Assembly: GCF_001423945.1 (NCBI RefSeq)
Contig: NZ_LMPU01000013.1
Span: 124,001-188,000 of the forward strand
Reading direction: 5' to 3'
DNA length: 64,000 nt
Source: Pedobacter sp. Leaf194
Lineage (GTDB): Bacteria; Bacteroidota; Bacteroidia; Sphingobacteriales; Sphingobacteriaceae
This document shows positions 36,901-43,796 of the stretch, piece by piece. The notes under the pieces were generated by a model. The model was not told the DNA's origin, ran no database searches, and saw nothing but the letters and a program-made list of their open reading frames with translations. How positions within the stretch are numbered: position 1 is the first letter of the stretch; the number at the start of each line of letters is the position of its first letter. The position numbers and the translations under genes are program-made.

Positions 36901-39900
36901 CCCAATACTATGGCCACAAAACAGGGTAGCAGTGATACCCCAACTCATCCAGAGTTTCGCCAAGGCATATTCTGTTACAAAAAGAGCCGGTTGAGTGTAC
37001 TTGGTATCTTTTAACTTTTCAGTAGCTTCGATAGAAGGCTCATCAACAAAAATTAAAGAACGAATATCTGTATCGAGGTATTTTTTTAGCAAACCTGCAC
37101 ATTCGTCTATCGCAGCTGCATAAACTGGCTCTTGCTGATAAAGTTCAATGCCCATGTTTACATATTGTGCACCTTGCCCAGGGAACGTAAATACAATTTC
37201 CTGTGGTAGTTCTTTAACTACTTTATCATTAATTACATCTGGTTGGGCCAGTAATTCTGTTAAGTGATTTGTTGAGTTGGCTACAATAAACTGGCGGTAT
37301 TTAAAATTCTTACGCGTTGTTTGCAGTGTATAAGCTACATCAGAAAGCTGTGTGGTTGGATTTGAATTTAAGAAACTATTCAGTGCAATGCCGTAGCGCT
37401 CTCTGCTATGCTCTGAATTGGCCGACCATGTGATAAGTTCGGCAGGCATTTTTTCTGTAGGTTCATCTGTTGGATTATCATATCCTTCAAGTATCACGTG
37501 TACATTGGTTCCTCCAACGCCAAATGAGCTTACGCCAGCAGTTCTTTTACCCGATGCTGCCCAGTCTGAAAGTCTATCATTTACGAAAAATGGACTATCC
37601 TTGAAGTTTATGTTTCTGTTTGGTGTTTCAAAACCCAGTGATGCCGGGATTTTTTTGTGGTGAAGGGCAAGACTGGTTTTGATAAATCCGGCAACGCCTG
37701 CAGCATGAGTTAAGTGACCGAAATTACTTTTTACCGAACCTATCGCACAGAAATTATTGCTTTCCTGATTTCCAAATGCATCAACCAAACCTTCAAATTC
37801 AATCGGATCGCCGATGGGGGTACCCGTTCCATGTGTTTCAACATAACTAATCTCTGCTGGATGTACTCCCGCATCTATAATAGCGGAAGAGATTGCCTCA
37901 GATTGGCCTTCACTGCTTGGTGCGGAAAAGCTTCCTTTTCCGAAACCATCGTTATTTACACCAACCCCCTTTATTACGGAAATTATTTTGTCGCCGTCTC
38001 TAATGGCATCATCAAGTCTCTTTAAGAGAACGGCACCAGTACCGTCGCTAAAAACAGTCCCAGTCGACTGATCATCAAAAGGTTTGCTATGCCCGTCAGA
38101 ACTCAGCATACTTCCTTCCTGATAAATATGGCCGCTTTTTATCGGGGCTGTAATACTCGAACCACCTGCAATTGCAAGTTCGCACTGATTTGCTCGCAAG
38201 CTATTTACCGCACTAGCGATTGCTAACAGCGAAGTAGAACATGCCGAGTTTACGCTTACTGCCGGACCTTTTAAATTTAAATGATAAGCCGTACGTGAGG
38301 CAATGTAATCTTTATCATTAACGGATAAGACTTGTATTTTACCCAGGTTATTTATTAAATCGGGATGCTGTAAAACATTATTTTCATAATAGGTGTTATT
38401 TCCTGCCCCCGCAAACACACCGATTTTCTTATCTGAAGATAAGTTGCCTGTTTTTTCAAGCACCTCGTAAGAAATTTCTAGGAAGATCCTTTGTTGGGGA
38501 TCCATTAATTCGGCAAGTTTAGGGTTAATACCGAAAAAAGATGCATCAAAAAGGTCAGCATTTGCTATAATTCCCCGAGCCTTTACATAAGCCGGGTCAT
38601 TTTTTAATTCCTCGTCTACACTTTCGTCTAGTTCTGCTGTTGAAAAGAAAGTCACACTCTCTCTTCCTTCAATTAGGAGACTCCAAAATTCTTCGATGGT
38701 GTTCGCACCGGGAAACCTGGCAGACATCCCGATAACTGCGATGTCTTTCGAGCTACTTGAAAAATCATCCACGTTGCCGTAATTTCTCCTGGTAGTCGTT
38801 TTTTCTAAAGAATTTACAATACCCGAAATGGTTGGGAATTGGTATAGTTTCGTAACGGGAATGTTGTAGCCTAAAGATGATTTAATAGCAGCCACAGCTT
38901 TCTGTGCAAGCAATGAATTTCCTCCGATTTCGAAAAAGTTATCTTCTAAACCTATGCTATCGTATCCAAAGATGCTTTTAAATACATTTTCGATCTCAAT
39001 TTCTATTATGGTAGAAGGCTTTTTAAAAATAACATTTGTTTGTGGGCGCTTCAACTCAGGTTTAGGCAAAAGTTTTCTATCAATTTTACCACTTGTCGTC
39101 TTCGGAAATGCATTTAACCAGATGAAAGAATCAGGTAACATATATTCAGGCAGAGATTTGGCTAACCAATCCTTCAATCCATTCGTTTCCAGATTTTTCT
39201 CTTCACCGATTACGTAAGCAACCAAAATTTGTCTACCCGGTAAGTCTTCTCTCAACAGAACTGCTACCTGACTAATGTCTGGATGGTGAGCCACAGCCAC
39301 TTCAATTTCTCCAAGCTCTACCCGGTGTCCTCTAATTTTGACTTGCAGATCCTTTCTTCCCAAAAATTCAATATTTCCATCTGAAAGAATTTGGGCTAGA
39401 TCGCCGGTTCTATAAATTCTGGTTCTGGATTCTGGTAAAAAAACAAATTTTTCAGAAGTTAAGTCTGGTAAATTTAAATAGCCATTTGCAAGGCAAACGC
39501 CGCTGATACACAATTCGCCTATTTCGCCGTTAGCCACTTTATTTAGCTGTTCGTCAAGAATTAATATTTCGGTATTGAAAATGGCTTTCCCGATGTTTGG
39601 AAGGGCAGGCCATGCGGCAGGCGAACCCGTTAATTTCAATTCGGTAACCACATGAGCCTCAGTTGGCCCATACTGATTAAATAAAACCGAACCTGGAATA
39701 TTTGTAAAAAAGCTGACGACCTGCGGCGTAACTTTCAGCTGTTCACCGGCTGTCATTACCTCGATCAAAGACTGAGGATAAATGTTGTTGACAACTGCGG
39801 TTTCGGTTAAAGATTGCAATGCTACAAAAGGAAGAAATATTCTGTTAACTTTTTGTCCGTCTATGAGCTTCAATAGCATATGTGCATCAAGCCTGTAATC

Positions 39901-40596
39901 TTCAGAGATTAATACAAGCTGCCCTCCGGTAGTTAGGGTCGCAAAAATTTCCTGAAAGGAAACATCGAAACTAAGCGGAGAGAATTGCAAGGTTTTAGTT
40001 CCAAACCCAGCCAATGAGTGCTCTTTTTGCCAAAGTAAAAGATTTATCAAAGCCATCTGACCCATGCATACACCTTTAGGAATTCCGGTGCTACCTGATG
40101 TATGCAAAATGTAAATTAAACTATTTTTTTGGGTTTCTATGTCCAGATTCTCGTCTGGAAACCCGGCTGAGTCTCTTATAGCATCCTCAATAAAAAGCGT
40201 TTTAGAAGAAAGGTTTGCGTATTTTGCTTCATGTTTTCTGCAAATCATAAAAAAATATGCTTCGGAATTGTCTAATATAAACGTTACTCTTTCCGAAGGG
40301 TAGCTAATATCTATCGGTACATAAGCGCTTCCCGTTTTGATGATTGCAAGTAAAACAATAATCACGTCAACCGACCTTTCCGTTGTTAACGCGATTTTGC
40401 TATTTACTTTAATGCCCTTTTCAATCAGGAGTGCAGCCAGCCGATTAGCTTTTGCGTTTAATTCTGAATATGTAAGGCTGACGCCATTAAAACTCAGGGC
40501 GGTTGCATTACTATTTAGCTTTACACTATCATTGATTAATTTATTCAGACTAATATTGATATTTCCAGTTAAGAATTCTTGCTGTGCTAAAAACAT
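33976..40596 (-). CDS. Hybrid PKS/NRPS: A-T-KS-AT-ACP-aminotransferase
   Basis: 2206-residue assembly-line protein. Adenylation domain about 15-510 (LHTSGSTGIPKG; DVSFQEIF), carrier T1 with FFEIGGNSLLA (serine about 559), ketosynthase about 620-1045 with SVNSACSTSL (Cys about 786), HGTGTPIGDP and NFGHLTHAAG. Acyltransferase about 1130-1440 has GHSIGEYVAA (Ser about 1229) and GHAFHSS, the malonyl-specific HAFH signature. ACP has LELGLDSLLLTQ (Ser about 1545). A glutamate-linker of about 100 residues leads to a GSA-type PLP aminotransferase about 1720-2150 with IPLIFDEVITGF and ASYGKVIGAG (lysine about 1981). No condensation, ketoreductase or dehydratase domain. The binding-pocket code is D-V-Q-F-M-A-Q-V-V-K, nearest to the proline code DVQLIAHVVK. 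Predicted role: load a Pro-like unit, add malonate, and convert the beta-keto group to a beta-amino group. Confidence 0.9.
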   Translation of the reverse strand: MFLAQQEFLTGNINISLNKLINDSVKLNSNATALSFNGVSLTYSELNAKANRLAALLIEKGIKVNSKIALTTERSVDVIIVLLAIIKTGSAYVPIDISYPSERVTFILDNSEAYFFMICRKHEAKYANLSSKTLFIEDAIRDSAGFPDENLDIETQKNSLIYILHTSGSTGIPKGVCMGQMALINLLLWQKEHSLAGFGTKTLQFSPLSFDVSFQEIFATLTTGGQLVLISEDYRLDAHMLLKLIDGQKVNRIFLPFVALQSLTETAVVNNIYPQSLIEVMTAGEQLKVTPQVVSFFTNIPGSVLFNQYGPTEAHVVTELKLTGSPAAWPALPNIGKAIFNTEILILDEQLNKVANGEIGELCISGVCLANGYLNLPDLTSEKFVFLPESRTRIYRTGDLAQILSDGNIEFLGRKDLQVKIRGHRVELGEIEVAVAHHPDISQVAVLLREDLPGRQILVAYVIGEEKNLETNGLKDWLAKSLPEYMLPDSFIWLNAFPKTTSGKIDRKLLPKPELKRPQTNVIFKKPSTIIEIEIENVFKSIFGYDSIGLEDNFFEIGGNSLLAQKAVAAIKSSLGYNIPVTKLYQFPTISGIVNSLEKTTTRRNYGNVDDFSSSSKDIAVIGMSARFPGANTIEEFWSLLIEGRESVTFFSTAELDESVDEELKNDPAYVKARGIIANADLFDASFFGINPKLAELMDPQQRIFLEISYEVLEKTGNLSSDKKIGVFAGAGNNTYYENNVLQHPDLINNLGKIQVLSVNDKDYIASRTAYHLNLKGPAVSVNSACSTSLLAIASAVNSLRANQCELAIAGGSSITAPIKSGHIYQEGSMLSSDGHSKPFDDQSTGTVFSDGTGAVLLKRLDDAIRDGDKIISVIKGVGVNNDGFGKGSFSAPSSEGQSEAISSAIIDAGVHPAEISYVETHGTGTPIGDPIEFEGLVDAFGNQESNNFCAIGSVKSNFGHLTHAAGVAGFIKTSLALHHKKIPASLGFETPNRNINFKDSPFFVNDRLSDWAASGKRTAGVSSFGVGGTNVHVILEGYDNPTDEPTEKMPAELITWSANSEHSRERYGIALNSFLNSNPTTQLSDVAYTLQTTRKNFKYRQFIVANSTNHLTELLAQPDVINDKVVKELPQEIVFTFPGQGAQYVNMGIELYQQEPVYAAAIDECAGLLKKYLDTDIRSLIFVDEPSIEATEKLKDTKYTQPALFVTEYALAKLWMSWGITATLFCGHSIGEYVAAHLAGIFSLDDSLKLISARGKLISNLPVGAMLSVRESSEVVSKMLSADLSIAAINSPKSCVVAGPTEQIAELIKFLDKAEIANKELFTGHAFHSSMMDPILPEFEKIVAEVKLAAPNKKIVSTVTGKLLNDQEAQSVEYWTMHLRKTVFFSKAIETILEGDLPLFLEVGPGNVTSTLIKQVAAGHSTKVAAVSSLSFKETEYASMLNALGTMWINGISPNWSDFYAGQSRNIIDLPSYQFDKKRYWVDAKKQEPTPANFTQVTQADTPKNTTNMRKSNLTEKVKQILEDASGIEINNANFKANFLELGLDSLLLTQIAISLKKEFNLPITFRKLNEEYSSIDTLVDYLLINTADDEPVASYPVANYHQNAPNGSQFTEVQQNKMPAMVNDGALSLIAQQLEILSKQVILLQGGNINTTFQQVLPSEINKQPAKLEEKKPNDFSLSKEETAEIQKPFGATPKIERLSTELNAKQADFINNLTLRYNNKTAKSKSFTADSRAYMADPRVVSGFRPATKELIYPIVINKSAGSKLWDIDGNEYIDALNGFGSSMLGYQPEVIKAAMHEQIDKGYEVGPQHELAAEVSKLICEFTGFDRAALCSTGSEAVLGCIRIARTVTARSLIVAFTGSYHGIIDEVLVRGTKKLKSFPAAAGIMPEAVQNILVLDYGTDESLEIIKQRAAEIAAVLVEPVQSRRPEFVPIEFLKKVRQITLDEEIPLIFDEVITGFRMHPGGAQALFGIKADLASYGKVIGAGVPIGVIAGNRELMDALDGGHWEYGDQSYPEIGVTYFAGTFVRHPLALASAKASLNYMKEKGPALQEELNKKGAYLSKGINDAFEKRKLPIYVANYGSLWKVKYHEEIPYSELMFTLMREKGIHILDGFPCFITETLTYENIDTIVSCFIESMDEMIKADFFSSTNQLNGNFVADEVVVSADNPPVAGARLGKDKEGNPAWFIQDPNQNGKYLHVKLT

Positions 40597-40809
40597 CTTT
40601 TGGTTAATTGAGATGAATTGATATTAAAACTTAATGTGCTCTTGCTAAATCTAAAAAATGTGAAATTTATACACAAATATTTAAATTACAAGTGGCAGAC
40701 TTGATAATGAGTGATTTGAGGTTTTAAAGACGCTACAATTACTCTGCAATAATTTCTGAATAAAATTTTATTGGGTAAATTTTGTAAATCCGGTACTATT
40801 TTGAGATTG

Positions 40810-40823
40810 TCAATCATGATTGA
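40810..40823. promoter_or_regulatory. 14-bp palindrome upstream of the PKS/NRPS gene
   Basis: TCAATCATGATTGA is a perfect palindrome about 215 bases upstream of the PKS/NRPS start. Its length and symmetry resemble a dimeric regulator site. No regulator gene lies in this cluster, so a dedicated regulator is not evident. Confidence 0.3.
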
Positions 40824-41184
40824 GAGTAGTTGACTTAAATTATTTCACTGGCAGTCTTGTTAATTACTACCACTGCATTTGTTTAATAGGGTTTGATGTT
40901 AATTTTGCGTATTAATTCGTACAATTCAAATATAGCAAAAAGCTATTTATATTATCGTATAAAATATGTTATAGTCGTGCCGACTGTAAATTTAATTCAT
41001 TTCAGATGTATCTTTTAGCATATTAAACGTTTTTGCACAACCGAAATCAAGCACAAAAGAACTTAAACTTTTTTAAAGCTTAATACCTAAGTTGATGTGA
41101 TAAGTGCGTATTTATGCTGCAATTCCTAAACGGCCAGTTTTACCAGTATTGAAAAAAAAATGAAACAGGTTTGGAAAAGACAAA

Positions 41185-41206
41185 GGGGCTTAAATCCATA
41201 AGCCCC
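41185..41206 (-). terminator. GC-rich hairpin downstream of the MBL gene
   Basis: GGGGCTTA (41185-41192) pairs with TAAGCCCC (41199-41206) around a 6-base loop. On the minus strand it is followed by TTTGTCTTTTCC, fairly T-rich. About 200 bases past the MBL stop, it may serve as a distal or backup terminator that insulates the PKS/NRPS promoter region from MBL transcription. Confidence 0.45.
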
Positions 41207-41271
41207 AATAAACCAAACAAACTATTTATGAAGTTTTAATATAACCATCAAGCAATTAATTTGTTTTAAAA

Positions 41272-41301
41272 AAAAGAGATTAAAATTAATTAATCTCTTT
41301 T
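41272..41301 (-). terminator. Terminator hairpin with T-run downstream of the MBL gene
   Basis: A 12-bp perfect stem (41272-41283 with 41290-41301) encloses a 6-base loop; on the minus strand the 3' arm ends in a run of about eight T. The stem is AT-rich (only GAG pairs) and thus weak, but the layout suits an intrinsic terminator for the MBL gene about 100 bases upstream. A smaller stem (AATACCAA / TTGGTATT, 41373-41392) sits just past the MBL stop. Confidence 0.5.
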
Positions 41302-41407
41302 AGTGTTAATTTAAATCGTCCCGTTGATTTATTCCTAACGAAACAAACCTCTCTAAATAATTGCGTTAAAACAATACCAAGTATTTGGTATTTTCAGCTT
41401 GCAACTT

Positions 41408-42244
41408 TTAAAATAAATTAAGTTGTGCAGGTTGATGCAGAAGCGGGTTGAAATTGTAAGTTTCGGCTGAAAGCTGTTCAGCACTGACGTAATGAAGCGG
41501 GCTTTCCTCGTATCGTGAGGCGACACTAACAAAAGTTTTACCTGCAACCGCTTTAAATAAATTCTCAACCAAAACTGGGTCGTTGTTGTCTTTAGATAAG
41601 TGGCTCAGTAAAAGATGACTCATAAATTCAGGTTTATGTGCCTGAAAAAGTGCCAAAGCCTCCTTATTTGATAAATGGCCTCTTCCGCTAGTTATCCTGC
41701 GTTTCAAATGATAAGGATAGCTACCATTTTGAAGCATTTCTGTATCGTAATTTGCTTCTAGAAATGCGGCATGGCACCGTTTAAACTGTGTAACCAAGCG
41801 CTCGCAAACTGTGCCGATATCTGTAAAAACGCCAACACATACATTACTAAAATCAACTGTGAAACTATAAGGATCTGCCGCATCGTGAAATTTGGAAAAT
41901 GCAGAAACCTTTAAGCCACCAATGGAAATGGTATCTAAATGCTTGAAAGAAAAAGTGTTCGATTCGTTTAAAAGCAACCGGCTGCTCTTTAGCGTATTAG
42001 CTGAGATGTAAACTGGAAGGCTATATTTTTTCGATAACACTGCGAGGCCTTTAATGTGGTCGCTATGCTCATGAGAAATAAAAATTGCCTTTATTTTGCT
42101 TATTGATAAGCCGAGTCTTAAAAGTCTTTTTTCGACTTCTTTACAGGAAATGCCGACATCGATTAATACCGCTTCATTGCTGTTTCCAACATAGTAGCAG
42201 TTGCCGTTACTGCCAGAATTAATTGATGTAAAATATAATGCCAT
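41408..42244 (-). CDS. MBL-fold metallohydrolase (YycJ/WalJ-like)
   Basis: Metallo-beta-lactamase fold hydrolase of the YycJ/WalJ group, presumed double-strand DNA exonuclease or RNase-like enzyme. The N-terminus FTSINSGSNGNCYYVGNSNEAVLIDVGISCKEVEKRL is the group's signature. The metal site has IFISHEHSDHIKGL (HxHxDH), FTDIGTVCERL supplies the acidic ligand, and EANYDTEML and LLLSHLSKDNNDPV are typical late motifs. 278 residues is the normal length. A housekeeping gene, apparently unrelated to the clusters on either side. It is on the same strand as the LacI gene, which ends 57 bases upstream. Confidence 0.85.
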   Translation of the reverse strand: MALYFTSINSGSNGNCYYVGNSNEAVLIDVGISCKEVEKRLLRLGLSISKIKAIFISHEHSDHIKGLAVLSKKYSLPVYISANTLKSSRLLLNESNTFSFKHLDTISIGGLKVSAFSKFHDAADPYSFTVDFSNVCVGVFTDIGTVCERLVTQFKRCHAAFLEANYDTEMLQNGSYPYHLKRRITSGRGHLSNKEALALFQAHKPEFMSHLLLSHLSKDNNDPVLVENLFKAVAGKTFVSVASRYEESPLHYVSAEQLSAETYNFNPLLHQPAQLNLF

Positions 42245-42301
42245 TTCTCATCGCAAATTTAATGCTATTTAAATGTTATGGCAAAAATAGATTTTAACAT
42301 T

Positions 42302-43339
42302 TTAATCCTCATGAACAACAAGTTTACAATCCACCATTATCTTTTGGTAATTATCCAGGTCGATTTCTTTATTGATTAACTTAAGTAACAGGCTTATTGC
42401 GTTTTCACCAACTGATTCTGGGTTTTCTTCTATAGAGGCAACAGGTGGCGAATCGAGATAGCTGATAAAAGAGTTGTTTCCGAAACCAACACATTCAATC
42501 TCGTTAATGTTTGGATGTTTAATGTTTCGAAGGTATTTAATGGCATCAAAAAGAATAGGTTCTTTAAAGGCTACAATTGCCGTGGGGTTATTTGCAGGGT
42601 TTGCAAACAGATTTTTTATAGCTGAAATTGTATTTTCCTTATCGAAATCTGTGTACGCGACTAAATCCGCATCAAACGAAAGGCCATTATCTTTAAGGGC
42701 GTTGATATAGCCATTAAACCGATCGTGCGTAAAGTTGATCATTTTTGGGCCACCGATGTAGGCAATCTTTTTATGCCCTCTATCTATTAAAAACTTTGTG
42801 GCCTGGTAGCAACCTTGAAAGGTATTGCCTAAAACCTTATGGCAATTTAGGTTAAAGCTAGGGTTACGCGTATAGTAAACCACCGGGATGCCAAGGTTTT
42901 CAAATTGATCCAAATGTGAAAAATCCTGAGTGTTTTTCGAAATTGCAACGATAAGGCCGTCAACGCGACTTCTTAAAAGCATGTTAGCCGATTGAATCTC
43001 TTTCTGCAAATCATCGTGCGATTGGCTGATGATGATATTGTACCCGTTTTGAGTGGCAAACTGTTCCACACCGTAAATACTTCTCGTAAAAAAGTGATCG
43101 AGCAGATTTGGCAATATCACCCCAATAATTCTTGATTTCCGTTCCTTTAGGTTTATAGCCGATTTATTAGGGGTAAAATGTAAATCGCGGGCCATTTCCT
43201 GTACACGCTTCTTCGTATACTCGTTAATGGTTGGGTAATTATTTAAGGCCTTTGATACTGTTGATACTGACATCTTTAACTTTTCAGCTAAGAACTTAAG
43301 CGTAACAGGGGTATTATTCATCTTCTTTTCCAATCTCAA
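42302..43339 (-). CDS. LacI-family transcriptional regulator of the utilisation locus
   Basis: LacI/GalR family regulator. The helix-turn-helix is at residues about 13-35 (LKFLAEKLKMSVSTVSKALNN), followed by the hinge helix region PNKSAINLKERKSRIIGVILPN, with the periplasmic-binding-like ligand domain after it. Start at 43339 (MRLEKKMNN) or at the second Met (43321, MNNTPVTL); the latter matches the usual short N-terminus. It is divergent from SusC, and the perfect palindrome at 43368-43385 lies just upstream of its start, which suggests autoregulation and control of the locus by a sugar ligand. LacI control of a SusCD locus is less common than HTCS or ECF/anti-sigma control in this phylum. 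Confidence 0.88.
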   Translation of the reverse strand: MRLEKKMNNTPVTLKFLAEKLKMSVSTVSKALNNYPTINEYTKKRVQEMARDLHFTPNKSAINLKERKSRIIGVILPNLLDHFFTRSIYGVEQFATQNGYNIIISQSHDDLQKEIQSANMLLRSRVDGLIVAISKNTQDFSHLDQFENLGIPVVYYTRNPSFNLNCHKVLGNTFQGCYQATKFLIDRGHKKIAYIGGPKMINFTHDRFNGYINALKDNGLSFDADLVAYTDFDKENTISAIKNLFANPANNPTAIVAFKEPILFDAIKYLRNIKHPNINEIECVGFGNNSFISYLDSPPVASIEENPESVGENAISLLLKLINKEIDLDNYQKIMVDCKLVVHED

Positions 43340-43367
43340 TGCATAGATAAGAAAAAAAAAGCAAATT

Positions 43368-43385
43368 ATTTCAAACGTTTGAAAT
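43368..43385. promoter_or_regulatory. LacI-type operator candidate
   Basis: ATTTCAAACGTTTGAAAT is an 18-bp perfect palindrome with a central CG, the usual shape of LacI/GalR operators. It is 29 bases upstream of the regulator start and about 410 bases before the first SusC start, so it could block both directions. A second short palindrome GAAAGCTTTC is at 43641-43650 and is likely coincidental. Confidence 0.6.
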
Positions 43386-43796
43386 CTATTAGAACCGAAT
43401 TATATGCGTTTTTGGGTATTTAGAAACGCTTTTATGATTCAAGCTTTTATAAATTCGTTATCGCTATCAATAACTAACCAAGTAAACAAGATGAAATTAA
43501 TCCATATCAACTCAGTCCCAAAAGCTGTCGCTTATCAATTACCAAATTCTAGAGCAACCGAAAGGCCGGTTTTGCATCCAAAATGTTACGATTTTAAGGC
43601 AAATTAATCCAACCATTCGGCGATTGGAGCTTGTAAAAACGAAAGCTTTCTTTTCATTTTAAACCAAAGCCAAAAGTAATTTAAAATTAGGTTTCTAATA
43701 TTTTGACTGACGGTTTCAGACCCTCAGCATGATTATGGCCATGCCCAAACTATGCCTAAAAATTTTTACCAGATAGATTAAATAACAACAATAATT
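43386..43796. other. Leader region of the SusC1 operon, 411 bp
   Basis: Non-coding region between the LacI operator and SusC1. A 67-codon frame at 43404-43607 is present, but it has no recognisable features. No clear Bacteroidota promoter motif was found by eye. The leader probably contains the operon promoter and a 5' untranslated segment. Confidence 0.45.

Larger units (their letters stand above)
40597..41271. other. Intergenic region upstream of the PKS/NRPS gene
   Basis: AT-rich, no ORF. It separates the divergently oriented flanks: the PKS/NRPS gene starts at 40596 on the minus strand and the MBL gene runs the same way from 42244. The region holds a 14-bp perfect palindrome and a hairpin (listed separately). 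I could not find a convincing TAnnTTTG-type promoter for the PKS/NRPS gene, although TATTTG occurs around 40675 on the minus strand. Confidence 0.45.

Noticed and set aside
34000-40590. Several open plus-strand frames over the PKS/NRPS gene
   Set aside because: They are antisense shadows of a long, clearly coding minus-strand frame with intact catalytic motifs.
43404-43607. 67-codon plus-strand frame in the SusC1 leader
   Set aside because: It starts inside the presumed promoter region, has no domain or signal, and no clear ribosome binding context; I treat it as chance.
43641-43650. GAAAGCTTTC palindrome as second operator
   Set aside because: Only 10 bp and lacks the central CG of the main operator; likely coincidental in AT-rich DNA.
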